Assembly: GCA_027422505.1 (NCBI GenBank)
Contig: JAPQWV010000307.1
Location: 496,001-560,000, forward strand
DNA: 64,000 nt
Reading direction: 5' to 3'
From: Craterostigma plantagineum
Taxonomy: Eukaryota; Streptophyta; Magnoliopsida; Lamiales; Linderniaceae
Below the pieces are notes generated by a model. The model saw nothing but the letters and a program-made list of their open reading frames with translations. It was not told the DNA's origin and did no database searches. Numbering within the stretch: the stretch's first letter is position 1; each line of letters opens with the position of its first letter. The position numbers were made by a program, and so were the translations under genes. Below, piece after piece: positions 48,190 through 60,501 of the stretch.

Positions 48190-48570
48190 GAATTTTATGG
48201 TGCTCACCTTATGTGAGCACTTTATGTGGGCACCTGATAATGTGGTACCGTTCGTGTCATTTCAACATCCCACATCGAAATCTAAGATTATGTCATCTTA
48301 ATTAACACCTTATGTGAACCATTAATCGATATTTCGGACGCTGATGTGGCATATTGTACGCGATATACTTCGTTGACACGAAAAATGTATGTAAGGCGTC
48401 GATATGCCACATCGGCGTTCGAAATGTCGATTAATGGATCCCATAAGGTGTTAATGAAGACAACATAGTCTTATATGTTGATGTGGGATGTTGAAATGGC
48501 ACGAATAGGTGCCACATCAACAGGTGCCCACATAAGGTGCTCACATAAGGTGAGCACCATAAAATTCCTC
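48187..48570. mobile_element. Fold-back element copy 2, complete, within (TA)n
   Basis: Left end GAGGAATTTTATGGTGCTCA and right end (reverse complement) match perfectly over at least 34 bases, including GTGCTCACCTTATGTGAGCAC. The whole 384-bp element can fold into a long hairpin (arms meet around 48360-48420). It is embedded between (TA)n runs (48137-48186 and 48571-48627), as described for microsatellite-targeting MITEs such as rice Micron (analogy only). Confidence 0.8.
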
Positions 48571-48627
48571 TATATATACATATATATACATATATATACA
48601 TATATATACATATATATATATATATAT

Positions 48628-48910
48628 TGAGACGATAAATTTATGGGCATTAATGTGAGAACTAGAATTGTGAGTAAGCATGATATTCCATGTAATATGA
48701 TTGAGTTGAAGAATTTATTTCCTATTAAAGTTAATTTGTTATTTTTTTAAGTACGACTAATGGCGTGTCGACACGTGTCAATTTTTCATCCAAAATAATA
48801 TGCTATCTCTTCTCTGTTGTATTAAAAAATTCTAATAACTTGCTTATATATATATATCTATCTATATACCATTGCATGTGATCAATGTCATTATCTTTTT
48901 TTTGATCAAC

Positions 48911-48950
<40 letters not shown>

Positions 48951-49569
48951 CATATATATGACTGAATCATATTTGAATTTGTCGTATCGCGATAAACCAA
49001 ATTAATATAATGTTTTGTTAAAATTTAATGTTTTTTTCATATTTTTTCTATTGTTTGTAAAAGAAGATAAGAATATCAGTCACGTCGCTTTGATAGTGTT
49101 GGACTATACTTAGAGTTTTGTTCGGTTGTTTTCGCATATGACACGAAACGTGGATAATTAATTCATAAGTAATATTGAAAACCACTATACTTACTTGAAG
49201 GCGATACATTATGTTCCCTCTTTAACTAACGACACATATCATTTATTATTATTATAACCATAACGCGCTTATCATAGAAGAAGCAGCAGCAGCCACACGT
49301 TTAAAAATGATTAAAAAATTTTACCTTTTAATAGTTATATCTAATACCCAATGATATAGAGTGCTTATTTTTTAGCCGCTTAAAAATGTAGTAATAATTG
49401 TTTGAGGGATTTGATCAATCTTATTTTGTCCTAAATGGATAGCGTGACGATTTCATCAATCAAAAAACAAGATACGCACACAACACACTCGTCGTGTATG
49501 TTAGCCAACAATCTATAATATTATGCTTTACGGTTTTGTTCGGTTTGTTTCGTAATTGGCACGTAATTG
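48628..49569. repeat. Non-coding spacer of array unit 1
   Basis: AT-rich sequence shared with the other units (51785-52590 and 54380-55200). It includes (TA)n runs near 48846-48870 and 48912-48957. No coding region recognised. Confidence 0.7.
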
Positions 49570-49582
49570 ATGTACCTGTATG

Positions 49583-49876
49583 TTAGGCCCGGCCAGAACC
49601 ATCCGCAACGAACCTGAACGTGGCGGAGCCCAGTGGAGGAATATCGTTGGCATATTTGCAGTCGGGCTGAACTGCGCCATCCAGTATGACTTTATGCGGC
49701 CGGAATTCACGATATTCGCCATATGTCAGTATCAGTGTGACCACTTCACAGTTGCGGAGGTTTTGCAGGTTAACCTCATAGAGGTTAACCCCATCTTTTG
49801 GATCGTTGCTCACAATCTTTTGAGACAGAGCGACGCCTGGGCAATCGTCGTCTAATAATTCAAAATGAAGGAACAA
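49583..49876 (-). pseudogene. Array ORF copy a1 (unidentified protein fragment)
   Basis: A 97-codon open frame containing ALSQKIVSNDPKDGVNLYEV, NLRNCEVVTLILTYG, and DCKYANDIPPLGSATFRFVA. The opposite strand is also open over the same interval (49580-49855; GGAQWRNIVGIFAVGLNCAI). I do not recognise either protein. A splice-acceptor-like TTATTAG precedes the conserved part in this orientation (ATTATTAG before the DDDCP codons), and CTAGACAG precedes it in the other (seen in copy b1). Which strand once coded is unresolved. Confidence 0.4.
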
Positions 49877-50552
49877 AGTAATTTAAAATGATTATATATA
49901 GATATCTCTTTGCGTGTCCCACAGGTCCACCATGCCTAATAGTTCTACTAGTAAATGTGCACACTCAAATGTGGCTACAATACATAAATAAATAACACTA
50001 AATCCGTTTTAATTTAAAATAGTTAATTGAAACTATAATTTAAATTTTATTATGTAAATATATAGAGTATAAGATTGAAGGTATAAGATTTAACTAAACT
50101 AGTACTAAAAATAATTATTATGTTATTTGAGTCCACTTTTGACACTTTGTTATTGTTAAGCTTTTTATTCTTTATTTTTTGTTTTCGTGCAAATTTCTAA
50201 TAAAATACCAAACTTTTAAGCATAAATTATAGTATTGTTTACGCAATAAAATAAAGAAACAAATCCAAATATGATTCGGTCATATATATATTAGATACGT
50301 ATATATATATATATATATATATTACATAGATATTTCAACGTCCCACATCGACATCTAACGGTATGTTGTCTCAATTAACACCTTCTAGGTGCCATTGATC
50401 GACATTTCGGATGTTGATGTGGATAATTCATATTATACTTCTTAGTTGAAAGGGATATACGTTACGTTCCCATCATCTAACAGCAGTACATATCATTTAT
50501 TTTATTATAACCATACCACTTACGCTCATAGCAGCATCAGCAAAACAACCTC

Positions 50553-50855
50553 TTAGCCTAGACAGGCAACAAGGTCGACGTCGAGGTCCGACCAGAACGA
50601 TCCGCAATGAACCTGAACGTGGCGGATCCCAGTGGAGGAATATCGTTGGCGTATTTGCAGTCGGGCTGAATTGCCATCCGGTATGATTTTATTTGGCCGA
50701 AATTCCCGATCTTCGCCACATGTCAGTATCAGTGTGACCACTTTACAGTTGCGGAGGTTATGCAGGTTAATAGCTTTTGGATCGTTGCTCACAATCTTTT
50801 GAGACAGAGCGACGTCCGGGCAATTGTCGCCTAATAATTCAAAACGAAACAACAA
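50553..50855 (-). pseudogene. Array ORF copy b1
   Basis: Same family as 49583-49876 (DCPDVALSQKIVSNDPKAIN, NLRNCKVVTLILTCGEDREF). A one-base deletion after IIPDG shifts the frame relative to copy a1, and a 9-base segment (VNLYE region) is shorter. The second ORF copy within unit 1, which makes the unit itself an internal duplication. Confidence 0.4.
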
Positions 50856-50952
50856 AGTAATTTAAAATGATTATATATAGATATCTCTCTGCGTGTCCCA
50901 TAGGTCCACCGTGCCTAATAATTCTACTAGTATGTCGTCTTAATTATATATA

Positions 50953-51260
50953 CATTTCAACGTCCCACATCGACATCTAACAGTTTGTCGTCTCAATTAA
51001 CACCTTCTAGGTGCCATCGATCGACATTTCGGATGTTGATGTAGCATATTGATGCGTTACATTTTACGTGTCAATGAAATATATCGCGTCAATTTGTCAC
51101 ATCAACATCCGAAATGTCGACAAATGGCACATAGAAGGTGTTAATTAGGATGACATAACATTAGATGTCGATGCAGCATGTTGAAATGGCACGAATCAGT
51201 GTCACATCAACAGGTTCCCACATAAGGTGCTCACATAAGGTGAGCACCATAACATTCCTC
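50953..51260. mobile_element. Fold-back element copy 3
   Basis: Hairpin arms GATCGACATTTCGGATGTTG / CAACATCCGAAATGTCGACA and right end GGTGAGCACCATAACATTCC next to (TA)n. The left terminal repeat is missing, as in copies 1 and 4. Confidence 0.65.
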
Positions 51261-51265
51261 ATATT

Positions 51266-51296
<31 letters not shown>

Positions 51297-51301
<5 letters not shown>

Positions 51302-51508
51302 ATGTTATGGTGCTCACCATCCGTGGGCACCTGTTATGTGGCATTTTTTTGTGCCACGTCAACATGCCAAATCAACCCCCGACGGGTTCACTAATCCTAT
51401 GTGTAGGTTATAGATCAATAAACAATTCCATCGTATGCTGATTTGGCGCGTTGATGTGGTTGGTGCTCACGAAGGTGCCCATGCAAGGTGAGCACCATAA
51501 CATTACTC
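51297..51508. mobile_element. Short fold-back element with the same ends
   Basis: Left CAGAAATGTTATGGTGCTCA and right (reverse complement) AGAGTAATGTTATGGTGCTC match, and the middle differs from the longer copies. It is 212 bases long and lies between (TA)n tracts on both sides (51270-51296; 51509-51529). Apparently a sister family sharing termini. Confidence 0.7.
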
Positions 51509-51529
51509 TATATATATATATATATATAT

Positions 51530-52004
51530 GTGTGTGAGTCGAAGAATTTATGAGCATTAATATGAGAACTAGAATTCTGAGATATTTCACCATATATGAT
51601 TGAGTTGAAGAATTTATTTCTTAATAATGTTAATTTTATTATTTTTAAGTTCGAGTAATGACATTCGACATGTGTCAATTTTTTCCATCCAATGAATTAT
51701 GCTATTTATTCTTTGTTCCAATAACTTGCGTATATATATATACATATACATATATATACATATATATACATATATATATATATATATTGAGACGATAAAT
51801 TTATGGGCATTAATGTGAGAACTAGAATTGTGAGTAAGCATGATATTCCATGTAATATGATTGAGTTGAAGAATTTATTTCTTATTAAAGTTAATTTGTT
51901 ATTCTTTTAAGTTCGACTAATGGCGTGTCGACACGTGTCAAATTTTCATCGAAAATAATATGCTATCTCTTCTCTGTTGTATTAAAAAATTCTAATAATC
52001 TGCT

Positions 52005-52048
<44 letters not shown>

Positions 52049-53387
52049 CCATTGCATGTGATCAATGCCATTATCTTTCTTTTATCAACGTATAATGGAC
52101 AGTGATCCAAGCAAATGGCTAAACCTTTATGAGATAACCCTAAATTATAAATGGTGGAACATCACGCTTAGACTCAGAATTCTAGCTCACATTAATACTC
52201 ATAAATTCTCGACTTAACATATATATATATATATTATACATATATATGACTGAATCATATTTGAATTTGTCGTATCGCGATAAACCAAATTAATATAATG
52301 TTTTGTTAAAATTTAATGTTTTTTTCATATTTTTTCTATTGTTTGTAAAAGAAGATAAGAATATCAGTCACGTCGCTTTGATAGTGTTGGACTATACTTA
52401 GAGTTTTGTTCGGTTGTTTTCGCATATGACACGAAACGTGGATAATTAATTCATAAGTAATATTAAAAACCACTATACTTACTTGAAGGCGATACATTAT
52501 GTTCTCTCTTTAACTAACGACACATATCATTTATTATTATTATAACCATAACGCGCTTATCATAGAAGAAGCAGCAGCAACCACACGTTTAACCATAACC
52601 CCATCTTTTGGATCATTGCTCACAATCTTTTGAGACAGAGCGACGTCCGGGCAATCGTCGCCTAATAATTCAAAATGAAGGTACAAAGTAATTTAAAATG
52701 ATTATATATAAATATCTATTTGCGTGTCCCACAGGTCCACCATGCCTAATAGTTCTACAAGTACATGCGCACACTCAAATGTGGCTACAATACATAAATA
52801 AATAATACTAAATCCGTTTTAATTTAAAATAGTCAAGAAACTATAATTTAAATTTTATTATGTAAATATATAAATTTTAAGATTGAAGGTATAAGATTTA
52901 ACTAAACTAGTAACTAAGAATAATTATTATGTTGTTTGAGTCCACTTTTGAAACTTTGTTATTGTTAAGCTTTTTATTCTTTATTTTTTGTTTCCGTGCA
53001 AATTTGTAATAAAATATTAACTTTTAAGCATAAATTATAGTATTGTTTACGCAATAATATAAAGAACAAATCCAAATATGATTCGGTCATATATATATAT
53101 GTTAGATACGTATATATATATATATATATATAATATATATATTATATACATTTCACAGTCCCACATCGACATCTAACGGTATGTCGTCTCAATTAACACC
53201 TTTTAGGTGCCATTGATCGACATTTCAGATGTTGATGTGGATAATTCATAAGTAGTATTGAAAAACCATTATACTTAGTTGAAAGGGATATAAGTTACGT
53301 TCCCATCATCTAACAGCAGTACATATCATTTATTTTATTATAACCATACCACTTACGCTGATAGCAGCATCAGCAACACAACCTCAG
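51530..53387. repeat. Array unit 2 spacer, with ORF copy a2 nearly deleted
   Basis: Matches unit 1 in order. The a-copy ORF is reduced to about 70 bases near 52600-52675 (CCCATCTTTTGGATCATTGC). A segment at 52086-52205 (AATGGCTAAACCTTTATGAG) also occurs in unit 3 (54690-54790) but not in unit 1. Confidence 0.6.
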
Positions 53388-53672
53388 CTACACAGGCCAC
53401 CAGGTCGACGTCGAGGCCCGACCAAAACGATCTGCAACGAACCTGAACGTGGCGGAGCCCAGTGGAGGAATATCGTTTGCATATTTGCAGTCGGGCTGTT
53501 GCGCCATCCGGTATGATTTTATTTGGCCAGCGCCACATGTCAGTATCAGTGTGACCACTTTACAGTTGCGGAGGTTTTGCAGGTTAACAGCTTTTGGATC
53601 GTTGCTCACAATCTTTTGAGACAGGGCGACGACCGGGCAATCGTCGCCTAATAATTCAAAACGAATCAACAA
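53388..53672 (-). pseudogene. Array ORF copy b2
   Basis: Contains DCPVVALSQKIVSNDPKAVN, NLRNCKVVTLILTCG and DCKYANDIPPLGSATFRFVA followed by DRFGRASTSTWWPV. A deletion removes the EDREFRPN region compared with copies b1 and b3. Confidence 0.4.
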
Positions 53673-53777
53673 AGTAATTTAAAATAATTATATATAGATA
53701 TCTCTTTGCGTCTCCCACAGGTCCACCATGCCTAATAATTCTACTAGTATGTCGTCTCAATTATATGTATATATATA

Positions 53778-54083
53778 TTTCCACGTCCCACATCGACATC
53801 TAACGGTTTGTCGTCTCAAGTAACACCTTCTAGGTGCCATTGATCGACATTTCGGATGTTGATGTGGCATATTGACGCCTTACATTTTACGTGTCAATGA
53901 AATGTATCGCGTCAATTTGTCACATCAACATCCGAAATATCGATAAATGGCACCTAGAAGGTGTTAATTAGGATGACATAACATTAGATGTCGATGCAGG
54001 ATGTTGACATGGCACGAATCGGTGTCACATCAACATGTGTCCACATAAGGTGCTCACATAAGGTGAGCACCATAAACTTCCTC
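53778..54083. mobile_element. Fold-back element copy 4
   Basis: Same hairpin arms as copies 1 and 3, right end GGTGAGCACCATAAACTTCC beside (TA)n. The left terminal repeat is missing. Confidence 0.65.
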
Positions 54084-54093
54084 ATATGTCCTC

Positions 54094-54143
<50 letters not shown>

Positions 54144-54807
54144 GTGCGTCGAAGAATTTATCAGAATTAATATGAGCACTAGAATTGTGAGATATTTCAC
54201 CATAGATGATTGACTTGAAGAATTTATTTCTTTTTAATGTTAATTTTATTATTTTTTAAGTTCGACTAATGGCACGTCGACATGTGTCAATTTTTTCCAT
54301 CCGAAGTATTATGCTATTTATTCTTTGTTTTCCAATAACTTGCGTGTATATATACATATATATATTATATATATATAATATTGAGATGATAAATTTATGG
54401 GCATTAATGTGAGAACTAGAATTGTGAGTAAGCATGATATTCCATGTAATATGGTTGTGTTGAAGAATTTATTTCCTATTAAAGTTAATTTGTTATTCTT
54501 TTTAAGTTCGACTAATGGCGTGTCGACACGTGTCAATTTTTCATCCAAAATAATACGCTGTCTTCTCTGTTGTATTAAAAAATTCTAATAACTTGCTTAT
54601 ATATATATATATATATATTTATATACCATTGCATGTGATCAATGCCATTATCTTTCTTTTGATCAACGTATAATGGATAGTGATCCAAGCAAATGGCTAA
54701 ACCTTAATGAGATAACCCTGAATTGTATATCGTGGAACACCACGCTTAGACTCAGAATTCTAGCTCACATTAATGCTCATAAATTCATCGACTTAATATA
54801 TATAAAT

Positions 54808-54843
<36 letters not shown>

Positions 54844-55345
54844 CATATATATGACTGAATCATATTTGAATTTGTCGTATCGCGATAAACCAAATTAATA
54901 TATTGTTTTGTTAAAAGTTAATGTTTTTTTCATATTTTTTCTATTGTTTGTAAAAGAAGATAAAAATATCAGTCACATCGCTTTGATAGTGTTGGACTAT
55001 GCTTAGTGTTTTGTTCGGTGTTTTTCGCATATGACACGAAACGTGGATAATTAATTCATAAGTAATATTAAAAACCACTATACTTACTTGAAGGCGATAC
55101 ATTATCTTCCCTCTTTAACTAACGACACATATCATTTATTATTATTATAACCATAACGCGCTTATCATAGAAGAAGCAGCAGCAGCCACACGTTTGAAAA
55201 TGATTAAAAAATTATACCTTTTAATAGTTATATCTAATACCCTATGATATCTCGTCGTGTATGTTAGCCATCAATCTATAATATTATGCTTTAGGGTTTT
55301 GTTGGGTTTGTTTCGTAATTGACATGTAATTGATGTACTTGTATG
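54084..55345. repeat. Array unit 3 spacer
   Basis: Shares all landmark segments with units 1 and 2. It contains (TA)n tracts at about 54098-54140, 54600-54618 and 54808-54850. No gene recognised. Confidence 0.65.
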
Positions 55346-55636
55346 TTAGGCCCGGCCAGAACCATCCGCAACGAACCTGAATGTGGCGGAGCCCAGTGGA
55401 GGAATATCATTGGCATATTTGCAGTCGGGCTGAATTGAGCCATCCAGTATGACTTTATGCGGCCGGAATTCACGATCATCGCCACATGTCAGTATCAGTA
55501 ACCACTTCACAGTTGCGGAGGTTTTGCAGGTTAACCTCATAGAGGTTAACCCCATCTTTTGGATCGTTGCTCCAATATTTTGAGATAGAGCGACGTCCGG
55601 GCAATCGTCGCCTAATAATTCAAAATAAAGGAACAA
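55346..55636 (-). pseudogene. Array ORF copy a3
   Basis: Similar to copy a1 at both ends (DCPDVALSQ; DCKYANDIPPLGSATFRFVA), with compensating frameshifts in the middle, so the central residues differ. The VNLYE-type segment specific to a-copies is present at the DNA level. Confidence 0.4.
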
Positions 55637-56283
55637 AGTAATTTAAAATGATTATATATAGATATCTCTTTCTTGTCCCACAGGTCCACCATGCCTAATA
55701 GTCTACTAGTACATGTGCACACTCAAATGTGGCTACAATACATAAATAAATAATACTAAATCCGTTTTTAAAATAGTTAATTGAAACTATAATTTAAATT
55801 TTATTATGTGAATATATAAATTATAAGATTGAAGGTATAAGATTTAACTAAACTAGTAACTAAAAATAATTATCATGTTATTTGACTCCACTTTTGACAC
55901 TTTGTTATTGTTAAACTTTTTATTCTTTATTTTTTGTTTTCGTGCAAATTTATAATAAAATATTAACTTTTAAACATAAATTATAGTATTGTTTACGCAA
56001 TAAAATAAAGAACAAATCCAAATATGTTTCGGTCATATATATATATATATATATATATATTAGATACGTATGTATATATATATATATATATATTATATAT
56101 ACATTTCAACGTCCCACATCGACATCTAACGGTATGTCGTCTCAATTAACACCTTCTAGGTGCCATTAATCGACATTTCGGGTGTTGATGTGGATAATTC
56201 ACAAGTAGTATTGAAAAACCATTTATTTTATTATAACCATACCACTTACGCTCATAGCAGCATCAACAAAACAGCCTCTTAGT

Positions 56284-56520
56284 CTAGACAAGCCACCAGG
56301 TCGACGTCGAGGCCCGACCAGAACAATCCGCAACGAACCTGAACATGGCGGAGCCCATTGGAGGAATATCGTTGGCATATTTGCACTCGGGCTGAATTGC
56401 GCAATCCGGTATGATGTTATTTGGCCGGAATTCCCGATCTTCGCCACATGTCAGTATCAGTGTGACCACTTTACAGTTGCGGAGGTTTTGCAGGTTAACA
56501 GCTTTTGGATCGTTGCTCAA
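56284..56520 (-). pseudogene. Array ORF copy b3
   Basis: Contains SNDPKAVNLQNLRNCKVVTL, GEDREFRPNNIIPD and CKYANDIPPMGSAMFRFVAD. The first part (DCPDVALSQ) is shifted by a small deletion near 56525. The plus strand of this copy is open for about 100 codons in one frame. Confidence 0.4.
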
Positions 56521-56679
56521 AATCTTTTGAGAGAGCGACGTCCGGGCAATCGTCGCCTAATAATTCAAAACGAAGCAACAAAGTAATTTAAATGATTATA
56601 TATAGATATCTCTTTGCGTGCCCCACAGGTCCACCATGCCTAATAATTCTACTCGTATGTCGTCTCAATTATATATACA

Positions 56680-56957
56680 TTTCAACGTCGCACATCGACA
56701 TCTAACTGTTTGTCGTCTTAATTAACACCTTCTAGGTGCCATTGATCGACATTTCGAATGTTGATGTGGTATATTGGCGCCTTACATTTTACTTGTCAAT
56801 GAACATATCGCGTCAATTTGCCATATCAACATTCGAAATGTCGGTCAATGGCACCTAGAAGGTGTTTATTAGGATGACATAGCGTTAGATGTCGATGCAT
56901 GATGTTGAAATGGCACGAACCGGTCTCACATCAACATGTGCTTATAAAATTCGTCAT
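56680..56957. mobile_element. Fold-back element copy 5, right end degraded
   Basis: Hairpin arms present (GATCGACATTTCGAATGTTG / CAACATTCGAAATGTCGGTC), but the terminal GTGAGCACC part has decayed and the element runs into (TA)n. Confidence 0.6.
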
Positions 56958-57572
56958 ATATCTTCATATTATATATATATATATTATATAATACACATAT
57001 ATATATTATATATTATATATTATATATATATATATATATATATGTGAGTCGCAGAATTTTTGAGCATTACTATGAGAACTAGTAATTGTACTAGTACATT
57101 TTGCACGCTCAAATGTGTGTGCTACAATACATAAATATATAATACTATGTGAGTCGCAGAATTTTTGAGCATTACTATGAGAACTAGTAATTGCTAGTAC
57201 ATTTTGCACGCTCAAATGTGTGTGCTACAATACATAAATATATAATACTAAATTCGATTTAATTTAAAATAATTAATTGAATTTATAATTTAAATTTATT
57301 ATGCGAATATATAAATTATAAGATTAAAGGCAAAAGATTTAAATCAAATAGTAACTAAAAATAATTGTTATGTTATTTGAGTCCACTTTTGAAGCTTTGT
57401 TATTGTTAAACGTTTTATTCTTTATTTTTTGTTTTCATGCAAATTTATAATAAAATATTAACTTTTAAGAATAAATTATATTGGTATTGTTTACGCATTA
57501 AAATAAAGAGCAAATCCAAATATGATTCGGTCACATATATATATATATATTATATATTATATATACATATAT

Positions 57573-57616
<44 letters not shown>

Positions 57617-58053
57617 TTGAAGAATTTGTTTCTTATTAATGTTAATTTTATTATTTTTAAGTTCGACTAATGACACCTCGACATGTGTCAATTTTTTTCC
57701 ATCCAAAGTATTATGCTATTTATTCTCTGTTCTAATAATATATATATATATATTGAGTCGATAAATTTATGGGCATTAATGTGAGAACTAGAATTGTGAG
57801 TCAAAGCATGATATTCCACGACATATGATTGAGTTGAAGAATTTATTTCTATAAGTTAAGTTTGTTATTTTTTTAAGATCGATTAATGGCGTGTCGACAC
57901 GTGTCGATTTTTCATCCAAAATAGTATGCTATTTCTTCCCTATTTTATTAAAAAATATAGCCTTTATGATCTATCTCTTACACAAGCGTATTCATACGGT
58001 TCGTGAAAAAACAGAAACTATTAAGTTATAGCGTCCATATGTTTAGTCATATA
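56958..58053. repeat. Truncated unit 4 and (TA)n tracts
   Basis: Contains a local tandem duplication of about 95 bases (GTGAGTCGCAGAATTTTTGA at 57045 and 57149), then spacer sequence of the array type and the landmark segments near 57606 and 57758. Array similarity ends about 57955. Confidence 0.65.
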
Positions 58054-58720
58054 TAGGGGTTGGCGTTCGGGTTCGGATATTTGGTGTTTACCCGAATCCA
58101 ATCGGGTTCGGGTAGTTCGGGTCGGGTAAGTTGGGTTATTTGTCGGATATCGGTTACCCGATACCCGATAATTATTTCTCGGGTTGGGTGCCGGGTAGTA
58201 ATTTACTACCCGGTCGGGTTATTCGGGTACCGAAAAATTATTTATAGAATAGTTTTCTGCATAAACATTAAAAAAATACAATTACATATCTTGATATCAA
58301 TATCTAACGTGAGTTGTGTTAAAGTTTTAAATAATATTTCGATTAATTTGTTATTTTAATTGCATAATAACTTGCTTATTATCAATGCATAAATCATTAT
58401 AAAAATTGAAAATATATTCTCAAAATTTTACAAATAAACATATAAAAATATGTTTATATTATATTTATTGAAAATGAAACATCCAAAATTATAAGTGACA
58501 TTTAATACATAACATGATATTTTGATATGTTATAATATTTTTATTCATATTTTTCCAATTCAAAATCAGGTACCCGACGTCGGGTACCCGAACCCGATAT
58601 ATACCCGACAAGCGGGACGTAGATCGGGTGGGGTTCGGGTAGTGAAAATCTTAACCCAAACCCGAACTACCCGAACTCGGATTACTTGATACCCAACTAC
58701 CCGACCGATGCCCACCCCTA
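58054..58720. mobile_element. Non-autonomous hAT element, CGGGT-word type
   Basis: Left end TAGGGGTTGGCGTTCGGGTT, right end CCGATGCCCACCCCTA (inverted), flanked by an identical 8-bp duplication GTCATATA (58046-58053; 58721-58728). The subterminal ~190 bases on the left and ~150 on the right consist of iterated CGGGT/ACCCG words; the middle is AT-rich. No coding. Confidence 0.9.
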
Positions 58721-58807
58721 GTCATATATCTCATATTATCTTCTTTGATAACCAAACCTAGTTTGGTCGTATTATATATGATTAGGAAATGAAGGGGATA
58801 TGGAGAG

Positions 58808-59644
58808 TAGCGATGTGCAATGGTTTTTGAAAACCGCCAGAACCGCCCGCACCGCACCATACCGCACCGTATAATCAATCAACCAAAACCGCGGTTTTAT
58901 TTACAAAACCGTACCGTAATAATGGGGCGGTGTGAATTTTTGGTACAAACCACACCGCACCGAACTTCAGTTTAGTTTCTCAATTTTTTCTAATTATATC
59001 TAATTTTTCTTTATGGTAATCGTATACTAGTTATAAGTGAAATTTAGCTTTAGTTATTTACTTATAAGTCTTTTAATTATATGCTAATTTTGTTGATCAT
59101 ATGAAAGTTATATCATTACTAACATACTTAATTTTAGTTTTTATGTTAAACATATAAGAACAAACTGCCGAACATGTAGGGTTAAAATAGATACGACTCG
59201 AACATTTAATAACAAATTGATCTATTTATATTTTGAGCTTCCAATCGGACCACAAAGCTAAACCAATATTAAAATAAATAGTTGGCCCCAAATATAAGTA
59301 TAGTCTAATATAAATAAGATAACGATACTAATTTTTTGGGACAATGATGACGCTTCGATATATGAGGCAAATACCTCGGCGCCTTGTTTCTGAGGCAAGG
59401 TCACATCACCTTTTGCGCCTAACCCTTTTAAAAACTATTTTTTCATTCGACAAAATATAAGTATTTTCTTTGTTCGATTAAAAACCGGAAAACCGCACAA
59501 CAATCGCATCAAACCGCTCGAAACCGTACGTGTGATTTTATTTTTCAAAACTGCGGTTTGAGAATTATTTTACAAAAAACCGCATATAGTGGTTTGGTGC
59601 GGAATTGGCTGAAACCGTTGAAAACCGCACCATGCACACCCCTA
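58808..59644. mobile_element. Non-autonomous hAT element, AACCGC-word type
   Basis: Left end TAGCGATGTGCAATGGTTTT, right end GCACCATGCACACCCCTA (inverted), identical 8-bp duplication ATGGAGAG (58800-58807; 59645-59652). Subterminal regions carry many AACCGC/GCGGTT words. Around 59330-59440 a segment (GCGCCTAACCCTTTTAAAAA) resembles the end of a different hAT element, suggesting a nested fragment. Confidence 0.9.
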
Positions 59645-59652
59645 ATGGAGAG

Positions 59653-60493
59653 CAACTCATTTATTTAATTTACTATGGCACTCATTACATCCAAAAGTGA
59701 ACAAGGTTTTGACCTTTTTCAAATGGGCTTGCGGGCTACAATTTCTCAAGCTCGATTTTGCGGGGCAGGCTTTTAGCATCTCTACTACTGATGACATTAA
59801 AGCTTGTAAGTTAATATTCATTCAATTATAGGAAGAAAATTCAAAATAGTCTGTGATGTTTACCCCATACTAATTGAGTATTTGATGTTTGGTGTGGACC
59901 AATTTCATCTTCGATGTTGTAAATTTTGAACCGGTATGTCATTTTGTTAGTATGGCCGTTAATTTTGACATGTGTCGCCATGTGATTGGTCACACTTAAA
60001 AAATTTTAAATTAACATTAAAGAATAGAAAAAAATTCCATAAAAAACTCATAAATTAAAAATAAATAAAAATCAAGAAAGAACAGAAAAATTAAATTAAT
60101 GTAATAAAATTCAAATAAAAACGAAGAGACAATGAAAATTTGAAAATAAAAAGTTGTACTTAAATTAACAGATAATAAAAATATATAAATAAAATAAAAT
60201 AAATTTAAATTACTTCAAAGATAAAGAGGGAAGTTCAAAAACAAAACTAATAAACAAAAATGAAAAATAAGAAGAAATAAAAATAATATATATATATATA
60301 TATTTATTAATAAATAGTTATTAAAACTTAAAAAAATAAAGATAAAAATTGGCATTGAAAGGTTACGAGAATATCTAAATAGGTCACTCCCATGCTAACG
60401 TGGGCGCAATAATCCCAGTTCTTGAATTTTTTTAAATACTTTTTTATAGTATATAAATTTAGATTATAACATAAATTTTCACGCAAGGTGTCT
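59653..60493. other. AT-rich intergenic spacer
   Basis: No gene recognised. A-rich tracts (60030-60300) on the plus strand and a short (TA)n at 60290-60305. Could hold decayed repeats. Confidence 0.5.
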
Positions 60494-60501
60494 ATTTGTT
60501 C

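Larger units (their letters stand above)
47456..57960. repeat. Tandem segmental array of ~3-kb units (three and a half units)
   Basis: A landmark segment (GAGTCGAAGAATTTATGAGC and following) occurs at about 47940, 51533 and 54147, with degraded versions near 57047 and 57606. A second landmark (GATAAATTTATGGGCATTAA) occurs at 48643, 51794, 54389 and 57758. A third (TATCGCGATAAACCAAATTA) occurs at 48985, 52273 and 54880. Order is preserved, so the region is a head-to-tail array of units of 2.6-3.6 kb, the last truncated. Each unit holds one or two copies of a short ORF, AT-rich spacer, (TA)n tracts and fold-back elements. No recognised host gene lies inside. Confidence 0.85.
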
